Source: JACZWL01 sp046756445 (GTDB taxonomy: Bacteria > Pseudomonadota > Gammaproteobacteria > Steroidobacterales > Woeseiaceae). Taken from it: a stretch of 18,505 nt of DNA. The notes under the pieces were generated by a model, which ran no database searches, had not been told where the DNA came from, and saw only the letters and a list, made by a program, of their open reading frames with translations. Position numbers and translations under genes: made by a program. The stretch covers positions 1-18,505 of the forward strand of contig JBHHWI010000059.1 of NCBI GenBank assembly GCA_046756445.1, in the 5' to 3' direction. This document shows, one piece after another, positions 1-7,225 of the stretch (the first letter of the stretch is position 1; the number at the start of each line of letters is the position of its first letter).

Positions 1-1456
1 CTTCAAGGGACTCGGCGGCCGATCCGGCTGCGGGTTTCGTCGGCGCGTTCGCCGGCGCGTTCGCCGGTTTCGTCGGCGCCTTCGCTGGTTTGGTCCTGGC
101 AGCGGCGGGCTTCACCGGCTCGGGAGCGGGTTTCGTTACCGGCGGAGCCGGTCTGTCCGGCTTGACCGGCTTCGCCTCCGGAAGTTTCGGCTTGGTGTCC
201 CGATCGACGACGATTTCATCGGCGAACTTGAACTTTGGTGGCAGCTCCGGTATGGGCTTGTCCGGTTTGGCGCCGGCTTTGGCCGGAGCTTTGTCCCGGA
301 CGCCGAGACCCGGCAGGTCCGGCAACTTCGCATGCTGGTGCTTCCGGCTCGCGTCAGGCGGCGGAGCCGCCGGCGGCTTCGTGACGGATTTTGCCGGTTC
401 AGCCTTGGGTTCCGCCGTTGATTTTGCCGGTCGCGCTTCGGCCTTGGGCGCCTCCGGCAAAATCCTGACCGGGACGGTATGCTCCGACGCTTGTTGTGCC
501 GCAGGACTCGTCCCTGCAGCCGGTCGTTCGGCGGCCGGCTTCGCTTTGTCCGCTGCGGGCGGTGCCGCGTTGGGCGGTTTCAGCTCCGGTTGTCGATGCT
601 TTGCGCCGGTCGCCGGCTCTCTCGACGGCAGCGGGGGCGCCTCGCCCGGATCCATGCCGAATACTTCGACCGCGACCTTGAAGATGACCCGTGGCGTCAA
701 TCGAGTCACCTTATTCTGGGCCGCGACCGTCAATGCCGTTTCACACAAACCATTGATAACGCGCGGTATGCCGCCCGAACAACGGCGAATCATCAGAGCC
801 GAGCCCGGCTCGAATACGGCGTCGAAATCACCGCCTGCAGCCCTGATACGATGACGCAGGTAGACCTCGACTTCCTCAGCACTGAATCGGTCGAGTGCCT
901 GCTGCAGACGGACCCGCTGTCGCACCCGCTCGAGTCCGGCGGTCGCAATGAGTTTGTCCAGCTTCTGCGGTCCCATGAGGATGATGTTCGCACCCGCAGA
1001 CGAACCGCCGTCGGCGGCCGTTAACGCCTCGAGCTCTTCCAGGATCTCGGCCCCGAGGCGCTCCGCGTCCTCGATTACTATGAACACGCGTGCGCCGGAT
1101 GACGCGTGTTCATTGAGAATCCGGTTGAAGGTCTTGATGCACTCGAATCGCCGGGTGGGCTCGCGCACGACCCCGAACTGCCCGAGGAGCAGATCCACGA
1201 TCTCATCGGAACCTACCTGGGTGCGGCCCAGATTGGCGATCAGGCACTCCGAGCCCATCTCCCGCAGGGCCCGATTCACGATGGTTGTCTTGCCCACGCC
1301 CACCGGCCCGGTCAGGATCGCGATCGAGTCTCTTGCGCTCAGGGCGGTCCTGAGCGAGGCGATAATCTTCGCCTGTTCGGGGCCTTCGAAAACAGCTTCG
1401 CCTTCGGCTAGCGAATGAAAAGGGTTCTTTGCAAGCCCAAAATGCTTTTCGTACAT
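1..1456 (-). CDS. ExeA/DamX-like AAA ATPase, 3' end outside window
   Basis: The reading frame is open from an ATG at 1456 to the left edge, giving 485 residues of an incomplete protein. The start MYEKHFGLAKNPF matches the usual ExeA-family N-terminus. Walker A is GPVGVGKTT (residues 50-58), Walker B is VFIVIEDAE (124-132), and GGIPRVINGLCETAL (228-242) is the family's C-terminal AAA segment. From about residue 268 the protein becomes a linker rich in Lys, Pro and Ala (repeated KPA and APTKPA units), about 215 residues long and still continuing at the edge. In known relatives such a module is followed by a membrane segment and a peptidoglycan-binding or SPOR domain, acting in secretin assembly (ExeA) or at the septum (DamX). 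Which applies here cannot be decided because the C-terminus is missing. An in-frame ATG at 1483 is a less likely start. No strong ribosome site is visible. Confidence 0.85.
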   Translation of the reverse strand, partial: MYEKHFGLAKNPFHSLAEGEAVFEGPEQAKIIASLRTALSARDSIAILTGPVGVGKTTIVNRALREMGSECLIANLGRTQVGSDEIVDLLLGQFGVVREPTRRFECIKTFNRILNEHASSGARVFIVIEDAERLGAEILEELEALTAADGGSSAGANIILMGPQKLDKLIATAGLERVRQRVRLQQALDRFSAEEVEVYLRHRIRAAGGDFDAVFEPGSALMIRRCSGGIPRVINGLCETALTVAAQNKVTRLTPRVIFKVAVEVFGMDPGEAPPLPSREPATGAKHRQPELKPPNAAPPAADKAKPAAERPAAGTSPAAQQASEHTVPVRILPEAPKAEARPAKSTAEPKAEPAKSVTKPPAAPPPDASRKHQHAKLPDLPGLGVRDKAPAKAGAKPDKPIPELPPKFKFADEIVVDRDTKPKLPEAKPVKPDRPAPPVTKPAPEPVKPAAARTKPAKAPTKPANAPANAPTKPAAGSAAESLE

Positions 1457-1701
1457 CTTGCGTCTCGGTGCTGACCGGGGCATCGACGCTTCGCCCAAGC
1501 GCGGTGCAGATGGCCAGTTTGCCCACGAAGCGCAAGAAAAACATCGGGTTATGTCACAAAAAACGGTATGCCGGCCTGTGCCCGGGACCCGGGACGGTTT
1601 TCTGTCTACCTAAGGCCGCAACCGAGCGGCAGGAATTAAAGGTAATAAAATCAATATATTGAAAGATCGTGCCGGATGCCACTCGACACGTGGTCAGCAT
1701 G
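1457..1701. other. intergenic region between trehalase and the ExeA-like gene
   Basis: This 245-base stretch lies downstream of the trehalase stop and upstream of the ATPase start, so it should hold the end of the trehalase operon and the ATPase promoter. It is AT-rich at 1635-1665 and contains a perfect 12-bp palindrome, TCAATATATTGA, at 1651-1662. I see no convincing rho-independent terminator: the CCCGGGACCCGGG run near 1580 forms only short stems. No promoter could be fixed with confidence. Confidence 0.4.
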
Positions 1702-3213
1702 CTATGCGCCGCTGAACTCGTTCAGAAGGGACAGGAGTACGCCGTTGGTCCAGCCGAAACCGTCCTGTACCGTGTACTCGCCACCCTCGGCGATCGGCCC
1801 TATTTCCTCGACGTTATATTTCTCAAACAGTCGCCCGGTGGTCCGGTATACGGTCTCGTTATTTCGAACCCAGCGGCTTGCTCCTTCCTGTGCTTCGTCT
1901 GAATAGCCGTAGTTCTTGAGTCCGGCATACGCTATCCACTGCAAGGGGGCCCAGCCATTGGGCGCGTCCCATTGCTGACCGCTGTTTACCGTGGTCATTA
2001 CCCAGCCACCGGGACGCAGAAAATCCGTGTGAATTCTCTCGGCGACCCGGCTCGCCTGGTCGGAAGTAGCAAGCCCGAAAAAAAGCGGGAAGGCGGCAGC
2101 GAGTGACATGACTTCGGTCGGCTGCAGTTCAGGCAGCAACAAGTCGACAAAAAAGCCCGCATCGTCGTCAAAAAACAAGGATTGAATTGATTTCTTTCTG
2201 TGTTCCGCACGTCGTTTGAACAGGCCCGCCTGCCTGGTGTTGCTCGCAATAGTGACTGCGTCTGCCAGCGTTGATTCCAATTTCCACAGGATTGCGTTGA
2301 GATCGACGGGCAAGGTCTGGCTTGCGCGAATCGACGCCATGGAATGCCGGTCCCCAAGCCAGCGCGAGCTGAAGTCCCAACCTGATTCGCAAGCGCACCG
2401 GATGTCTCGATAAAGGCCTGCGGCATCGCGATCGCAGCCCATCGCCAACTCGACATCTTCGGCAAAACTCTCCTGCCGCGGAAGATCGGAATCGTCCCAG
2501 TGCCGGTTGAGATATCCGTCGCTCACCGCGACTACACGCCGTTCCAGCGCCAGCTCATCGCAGAGATTCTCCGCACCGGACATCCAGAACCTGTACTCTT
2601 TCTCGAGTTGCGGAAGATACGTCGCAAGGACACTCTGGTCTTCCTTTTCCGCTGCCAGCAACTCCACCATAAGTGCGAAGAATGGTGGCTGCGAACGGGT
2701 GCAATAGTACGACCTGTTTCCATTCGGAATAAAGCCGACCTGGTCGATCAGGTAAGCGAAGTTATCGACCATGTTTTCGACCAAATCGATCCGGCCCGAT
2801 GCCGCGAGACCGAGCATGGTGAAATAGCTGTCCCAGTAATAGATCTCCCGAAACCGGCCCCCGGGTACGACATAGGGGTGGGGCAGGGCGATCAGAGACG
2901 AATTCGGATCTTCCACGTCGGCAGCGCGAGTCAGAACGTCCCAAAGCAAATTGATCTGTTCTCTCACGGGACGCTGTGGGTCTGCCTCGAATGATTCGGT
3001 ATCGTCTTCCGGCAGTTCGAAATTTGATGTGATGAACGACTCCAGTTCGAATCCTTCATCCCGCGCTGACTCCCGAAAGGACTGCATGATCTTCGCAGGG
3101 TCTCTCCTGGGTGTCGCGTCGACAAAGGATTTTGAATCTGCAAATACGTGGCTCGACTGCACTGCCTCAAAAAGTTCAGCGTATATCGCGTCCGGCGTGC
3201 AAATCTGCATCAT
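1702..3213 (-). CDS. treF: cytoplasmic trehalase, GH37
   Basis: Hydrolyses alpha,alpha-trehalose to two glucose. This 503-residue protein has both GH37 signatures: PGGRFREIYYWDSY (117-130) and QWDAPNGWAP (414-423). It also has NGNRSYYCTRSQPP (164-177), the ESGWDFSSRW block with Asp280, and GGEYTVQDGFGWTNG with Glu479. By comparison with E. coli trehalase, Asp280 and Glu479 should be the catalytic pair. No signal peptide is present: the N-terminus goes straight into the conserved ELFEAVQSSHVFADSKSFVD segment. A cytoplasmic, TreF-like enzyme is therefore likelier than periplasmic TreA, and it is slightly shorter than both. The start lies only 11 bases after the permease stop, and those bases (CGGGAAAAACG) must hold the ribosome site, so the two genes are probably co-transcribed. 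A second ATG follows immediately at 3210. The family is sure; the treF symbol rests on the missing signal peptide. Confidence 0.95.
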   Translation of the reverse strand: MMQICTPDAIYAELFEAVQSSHVFADSKSFVDATPRRDPAKIMQSFRESARDEGFELESFITSNFELPEDDTESFEADPQRPVREQINLLWDVLTRAADVEDPNSSLIALPHPYVVPGGRFREIYYWDSYFTMLGLAASGRIDLVENMVDNFAYLIDQVGFIPNGNRSYYCTRSQPPFFALMVELLAAEKEDQSVLATYLPQLEKEYRFWMSGAENLCDELALERRVVAVSDGYLNRHWDDSDLPRQESFAEDVELAMGCDRDAAGLYRDIRCACESGWDFSSRWLGDRHSMASIRASQTLPVDLNAILWKLESTLADAVTIASNTRQAGLFKRRAEHRKKSIQSLFFDDDAGFFVDLLLPELQPTEVMSLAAAFPLFFGLATSDQASRVAERIHTDFLRPGGWVMTTVNSGQQWDAPNGWAPLQWIAYAGLKNYGYSDEAQEGASRWVRNNETVYRTTGRLFEKYNVEEIGPIAEGGEYTVQDGFGWTNGVLLSLLNEFSGA

Positions 3214-3224
3214 CGTTTTTCCCG

Positions 3225-4469
3225 CTACCCGTGATAGCCTAGACGATGTTCGTCCGTTTTGCGTTTGAACAGATACAGCGTAATCAAGATTGTCGAAATG
3301 GGCACCAGTGAGAAATAGAAAGCAATTCTGCCTCCGAAAATTTCAAACAAATTGCCGGTAATGATCGATCCGGTCGTCCCACCGAGTGCGGAGAAGACGA
3401 CGATCAGCCCCGCCATGGGTGCATGCTGTGTCTTGGGCAACGCGGACAAAATGATGGAATTTATGGCCGGATAAACCGGTGCAATGCAAAAGCCGATCAT
3501 CGGAAACAAAAACGCGGCGATCGGTGCGCTGAGCCAGCTGGTGATCTCGATTGCGCCAGCGTTACCGGCCAGTGGCAGGGCCAAAATGACCAGCGCAGCC
3601 GCGAGGACAAGGCCGACCAATAGAACCCTGAACCAGTCGAATCTCTTGAGCACGATTCCGGCCGCAAACCGTCCCAGGGCAGTCGAGGCCGCCAGGATGC
3701 TCGCCATCTGAATACTCAATGAGGCCGACAGATTGAGGATCTTGCTATTGAACGTCGGCAACCACGACATGATGGCCTGCTCGATCAGTACGTACAGGAA
3801 TGCGCTGATGATGAAGATCAGCACCAGCGGCTTGATGCAGAGCGTAATCATGTCGACGAAATCCCTGGACAAAGAGGTCGTGCCGCTGGCAGTGGCGGCC
3901 GACTCATCCAGCGGCGCAGCCAACAACAGAATGAAAGCTGCCAGCGTTAATGCGGCGAGGAGGTAATAGACGTTCAGCCAGCTTATCGAACCCGGGTTCA
4001 GGTCATCGACGAATGCGCTGAATATGAAATAGCCGGACAGCACGCCGACCATGAAGAACGACTCCAGGAAGTTCATCCAGCTCACGTGCTCCTTGCGGCT
4101 GTCAGTAACGAGCCCCAGCGCCGCGAATACCGATACTTTCGTCAACGCGAAACCGACCCCGGTTGCTGCAAAAACCAGCTTGGACATCCAGAAAGCCGGA
4201 ACCTGCGGCATGGCCAGGCAAACGAAGCCGATAAACGCCAGCGCGATCAGCATGCTGCGCTTGTAGCCAATCCGGGCAATGAATGAGGCAACGAGGAACG
4301 ACGTAATGGCGATCGGCAAGTCCTTGAATGCCTCCAGGACACTTGCGGCCGATTCGCTGACCTGATACGAGTTCTGCACCTGCAGGATGACAGTGCCGAC
4401 GCTGTTCAGCAGGATCGCGAACACGAAGTAGTTGATGAACAGGGAAAGCTTGATGGTCCAGTTCTTCAT
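3225..4469 (-). CDS. MFS sugar permease, probably for trehalose
   Basis: A 414-residue inner-membrane protein with about 12 hydrophobic helices in two halves separated by a polar loop (residues 187-203). A shortened MFS motif A, ARIGYKRSM (65-73), sits between helices 2 and 3. The second half contains GFCIAPVYPAINSIILSALP followed by a Gly-rich helix, reminiscent of the FHS/FucP-like branch that moves sugars with protons. The gene lies between a TonB-dependent receptor (147 bases upstream, same strand) and trehalase (11 bases downstream). That position argues that it carries intact trehalose, or a related disaccharide, into the cytoplasm for hydrolysis. The MFS assignment is secure; the substrate is inferred from context only. 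The start at 4469 is preceded by CAGGGTGCAATA, almost the same leader (GTGCAAT) as the one ahead of the receptor start. Confidence 0.85.
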   Translation of the reverse strand: MKNWTIKLSLFINYFVFAILLNSVGTVILQVQNSYQVSESAASVLEAFKDLPIAITSFLVASFIARIGYKRSMLIALAFIGFVCLAMPQVPAFWMSKLVFAATGVGFALTKVSVFAALGLVTDSRKEHVSWMNFLESFFMVGVLSGYFIFSAFVDDLNPGSISWLNVYYLLAALTLAAFILLLAAPLDESAATASGTTSLSRDFVDMITLCIKPLVLIFIISAFLYVLIEQAIMSWLPTFNSKILNLSASLSIQMASILAASTALGRFAAGIVLKRFDWFRVLLVGLVLAAALVILALPLAGNAGAIEITSWLSAPIAAFLFPMIGFCIAPVYPAINSIILSALPKTQHAPMAGLIVVFSALGGTTGSIITGNLFEIFGGRIAFYFSLVPISTILITLYLFKRKTDEHRLGYHG

Positions 4470-4564
4470 TATTGCACCCTGCGCGTTCCCCGGACCCGAG
4501 CCGATACCGGGCTGCCATTAATCGCCCTGACTATGGGTGAAGGCGCGGCAATGGACGACGGCAC

Positions 4565-4594
4565 TGGCTGCCTCCAGGAATGCAGAGGCAGCCA
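4565..4594 (-). repeat. intercistronic hairpin between receptor and permease genes
   Basis: TGGCTGCCTC (4565-4574) and GAGGCAGCCA (4585-4594) are perfect 10-bp inverted arms around a 10-base loop. The element sits in the 147-base gap between the receptor stop and the permease start. No T-run follows on the minus strand, so it is not a classic terminator. Hairpins in this position often protect the upstream mRNA 3' end or reduce downstream expression, which would fit a receptor needed in larger amounts than the permease. That role is inferred. Confidence 0.6.
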
Positions 4595-4616
4595 ATGCGC
4601 GGGCCGGTTGCCGTAG

Positions 4617-6950
4617 TCAGAATGCGTAACCGACGCTGAACTTGACCGATCGCGGCATGATGAACCGGCCGTTCGGCGCACCCACGCTGCGTGGATCTCC
4701 TTCCGTCAGGCCATCATCGTCGGTGATGTTGTCCGCAGCGATCTGAAAGCTCAGGCGATCGTCCAACGTGACAATGGCGCCCAGATCGATCTTGTTATAG
4801 CTGTCCAGTACCACGGTGTTGCCGGGATCACTGAATCGATCGTCTACAGCGGTCAGTGTGCCGTAGACGACCACATCGGCGTTACCGACCTCGAGGTCGT
4901 AGCTCGGTGTGATGCGAAGCTGCCAGCCCGGCTGCCGTTGAACCTCATTGCCGTCATTGGCGGTGCCCTTGATCTCCGACTCCTGAATAGTGGCGTTCAG
5001 GTTGACGGACAGCCCGAAGTCCGTGAAATAGTCGGCGTCGATTTCCAGCCCGATTGCCTCGTTTGTCGATGCCACGCCAGGTGTCTGGCCGGCAAGTGCA
5101 ACAAAGAAGGACGGGTCAACTTCGGTGGAAAAGGCCGTTGCGTACAGGCTGAAGTAGTCGCTTACCCATTTGAAACCGGCTTCGAATTGGTCGACTTCGT
5201 TGATGAGATTATTGGCGTTTGCAAAAGCACCGCGGTTATCCCGATAGTCGTCGAAATACGGCATCTTGCTGCCGCTGTTGATGCGCCCGAAAACCCCCAT
5301 GCTGTCGTTCAGCGCGTAATTCAGCGCCGCCGTCCAGGAGACTTCGCTCTCATCGGTGGATACCGCGAGCGTGACAACACCGTCGAGTCCCTCGTCAACG
5401 GAATACTCGACCTCGTGGTCCTCCCAGCGCACACCGAAGTCCAGTGTCAGTTGGTCGCTGATATCGTACTCGATAGCGCCGTATACGGCGCTGGTTGTCG
5501 CATCGCCGGTCGCATCGATGTCGTAATTCCAGGTACAACTGTCCACCGATGCATCATTACACGCTATTCCATCGACGATCTCGCCACCACTTTCGACGAC
5601 ATGATATTTCTGGTTACCGAGGGACCAGAATTCATCGGTCGATGAATTGGCCGAGTAGATCCCGACCGTGACTTTGCCGCGGTCGAACGGTTTGGCAAGA
5701 CTGAGATCATTCGTAAACGACTCGATATCTTTCCGTACCTCCCAGGCACCGAACTGCTGGATGTATTCGCCATTTGATATCGAGCGGCCGGTAACGGCAC
5801 CCGTCAGCGGGCCGGTAATCACTGCCGCGGTGTCGATTGTCGGGTCTGCAATCAGGGCCCCCACGTTGACGGCGCCGCCCTGTGGCACCAGACCCAGGGT
5901 ATCTGCGTTACCGCCGGTGAAATTGAATCGATCGACCAGTTCCCAATCACCGGCGAAATCGAAGCGCACGGAGCCGCCGGTGACCGATCCGTCCCAGCCA
6001 CGGCCGTCGGCGAGATCCAGTGTCTTGACTTTCGGGTCGGGAAATGCCGGATCGCCAAAATCATTGTCGAACATGATCTGACGCTGCCGACTCAACACGC
6101 CGACCTGATTGTAGCCACCATCGACGCCCGGGACATTCAAGGCAACCGGCAAATACCAGGTGCCATGATCGTCCGTAACCCGGTGGTAGACATTGATCGA
6201 CCCATCGTCGAGATCCTTGGTCAGATTGATCGTGAACTGGGTACCTTCCTCTGAATTGAAGCCGGTTTCCCGAATGCCGTCCGAACTCGAGATATAACCG
6301 CCGACCATGTAATACAGCTCGTCTGCGAGCTCGCCGCTGATTACGGCATCGAATCGGCGCAGGTCATAGTCGGAAGTCGTGTACTTGACCAGGCCTTCGG
6401 TCTCCTCGCTTCCCTCCTTCAAGATAAAGTTCGCAGTCAGTCCCGGCTGGCCGTTTGACAACACCGGGTTCGGCCCGCCACGCAGGGCCTCCACACGTGC
6501 GACCGTCTCGTCAATCCGGAAGATGGTCGTGTTCTCCAGGAACGACAGGGTGGGCGGCGGAAAAAGCGGTGAACCGTTGAGCTGAACGGTCAAAAACGGT
6601 GCGTCGCCGGCACCCGGGAAACCGCGCACGAACACGTTGGCGCCGGAAACCCCGCCCGAGCTCTCTGCCCAAACGCCTGGCACGATTTTTAGAAGATCAG
6701 CCGTGCTCTTCGGGGCAAACTTTTCGATATCGGCGTCGTTGGCAGTCGTAATCGAAAAGCTGGCATCGAGTTTTCGCATCTCGCCGCCGCCCGGCGTGCC
6801 GGTGGTGATTATCTCCTCGATAATTTCGCCTTCATCGTCGTCATCCGTATCCTGCGCATTGGCGACGACAGCAAGCCCCAGCAATGCTGTCAGTGCAGCC
6901 AGCAAGCCGAACAGGGAAGGCCGATCGTGTTGGTCTCTGAACGTGTTCAT
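4617..6950 (-). CDS. TonB-dependent outer-membrane receptor
   Basis: A 777-residue outer-membrane active transporter driven by TonB. The start chosen is the ATG at 6950: it gives a good signal peptide (SLFGLLAALTALLGLAVVANA, cut near residue 32) and has AGAGGA about 10 bases upstream. The upstream in-frame ATG at 7055 would bury the signal behind 35 residues. After the signal come an acidic stretch and a TonB-box-like segment EIIEEIITTGT (42-52). The plug (about 55-180) includes LLKIVPGV, VFVRGFPGAGD and VARVEALRGGPNPV. The rest is beta-barrel sequence ending in VKFSVGYAF, with the terminal Phe needed for barrel insertion. It is the first gene of the receptor-permease-trehalase series and diverges from a LacI-type regulator, so trehalose or a trehalose-containing glucoside is the likely cargo. 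Substrate is inferred. Confidence 0.92.
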   Translation of the reverse strand: MNTFRDQHDRPSLFGLLAALTALLGLAVVANAQDTDDDDEGEIIEEIITTGTPGGGEMRKLDASFSITTANDADIEKFAPKSTADLLKIVPGVWAESSGGVSGANVFVRGFPGAGDAPFLTVQLNGSPLFPPPTLSFLENTTIFRIDETVARVEALRGGPNPVLSNGQPGLTANFILKEGSEETEGLVKYTTSDYDLRRFDAVISGELADELYYMVGGYISSSDGIRETGFNSEEGTQFTINLTKDLDDGSINVYHRVTDDHGTWYLPVALNVPGVDGGYNQVGVLSRQRQIMFDNDFGDPAFPDPKVKTLDLADGRGWDGSVTGGSVRFDFAGDWELVDRFNFTGGNADTLGLVPQGGAVNVGALIADPTIDTAAVITGPLTGAVTGRSISNGEYIQQFGAWEVRKDIESFTNDLSLAKPFDRGKVTVGIYSANSSTDEFWSLGNQKYHVVESGGEIVDGIACNDASVDSCTWNYDIDATGDATTSAVYGAIEYDISDQLTLDFGVRWEDHEVEYSVDEGLDGVVTLAVSTDESEVSWTAALNYALNDSMGVFGRINSGSKMPYFDDYRDNRGAFANANNLINEVDQFEAGFKWVSDYFSLYATAFSTEVDPSFFVALAGQTPGVASTNEAIGLEIDADYFTDFGLSVNLNATIQESEIKGTANDGNEVQRQPGWQLRITPSYDLEVGNADVVVYGTLTAVDDRFSDPGNTVVLDSYNKIDLGAIVTLDDRLSFQIAADNITDDDGLTEGDPRSVGAPNGRFIMPRSVKFSVGYAF

Positions 6951-7023
6951 AATTGCACCATCCTCTGATTGAGTATCGCCCTGAAGCCGGACATGGGCAG
7001 CAGGGACATTGCAGCTAAATTGC

Positions 7024-7052
7024 CTCGCGAATGACGCGGTTGCGTCCGCGAG
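7024..7052 (-). repeat. hairpin in the receptor 5' leader
   Basis: On the minus strand CTCGCG and CGCGAG pair as outer arms, GACGC and GCGTC as inner arms, with an AACC loop and a 3-base ATT bulge, for 11 paired bases in total. It lies 74-102 bases upstream of the receptor start, inside the leader expected if transcription begins near the operators. It could affect mRNA stability or translation. I recognise no known riboswitch class in it. Confidence 0.45.
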
Positions 7053-7106
7053 CATTGGAAAATGCCGGGTGATTATCTCCCCCTGGATACCGCCATATTT
7101 AGGCTA

Positions 7107-7135
7107 ACCGTACACCCGGATGAAATGCATTTCAA
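7107..7135 (-). promoter_or_regulatory. candidate promoter for the receptor operon
   Basis: On the minus strand TTGAAA (7135-7130) is followed after 17 bases by TACGGT (7112-7107). The -35 is good and the -10 is weak (3 of 6). The -35 overlaps operator 1, which is what a repressed operon should show. The leader to the start at 6950 would be about 150 bases. A different -10 (for example TAAATA at 7101-7096) cannot be excluded. Confidence 0.4.
7121..7134. promoter_or_regulatory. operator 1, LacI-type palindrome
   Basis: TGAAATGCATTTCA is a perfect 14-bp palindrome between the divergent receptor operon and LacI-family gene. It overlaps the candidate receptor -35. Its size and symmetry are right for a LacI-family dimer, but the centre is GC rather than the CG typical of many family operators. 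Assignment to the adjacent regulator is inferred. Confidence 0.7.
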
Positions 7136-7140
7136 TAATT

Positions 7141-7169
7141 TTGAAATGGATTTCACAAAAACATATAAT
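7141..7169 (+). promoter_or_regulatory. sigma70 promoter of the LacI-family gene
   Basis: TTGAAA (7141-7146), a 17-base spacer and TATAAT (7164-7169) form a near-consensus sigma70 promoter. Transcription would begin around 7176, about 50 bases before the start at 7226. Operator 2 covers the -35, so the regulator probably represses itself. Confidence 0.75.
7142..7155. promoter_or_regulatory. operator 2, LacI-type palindrome
   Basis: TGAAATGGATTTCA differs from operator 1 at one central base and keeps both 6-base arms. The start-to-start distance to operator 1 is 21 bp, or two helical turns, so two dimers would bind the same face of the DNA. It overlaps the -35 of the rightward promoter. Confidence 0.7.
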
Positions 7170-7225
7170 TTCCTGCTATAAGAAGAACTTATCCGTGATT
7201 TCGCGCAGCTGGCAGAGTAACGCCC

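Noticed and set aside
90..854. 254-residue open frame on the plus strand
   Set aside because: It lies antisense to the ExeA-like gene in its Pro/Ala/Lys-rich linker, where GC-rich repeats keep the opposite strand open. The Gly/Ala/Ser-rich product resembles no protein.
1203..1544. 113-residue minus-strand frame starting at 1544
   Set aside because: It is a shifted frame over the ATPase gene. The correct frame shows Walker A and B motifs without a break, so no frameshift is needed.
1574..1592. CCCGGGACCCGGG as a terminator of the trehalase operon
   Set aside because: The two CCCGGG units are only one base apart, so a hairpin cannot close well, and the nearby TTTT is on the wrong strand for the trehalase transcript.
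4938..5645. 235-residue plus-strand frame inside the receptor gene
   Set aside because: Antisense shadow; the minus frame has full receptor features.
6951..7055. Longer start for the TonB-dependent receptor
   Set aside because: The 35 added residues precede a normal signal peptide and there is no ribosome site at 7055, whereas 6950 has AGAGGA at suitable distance.
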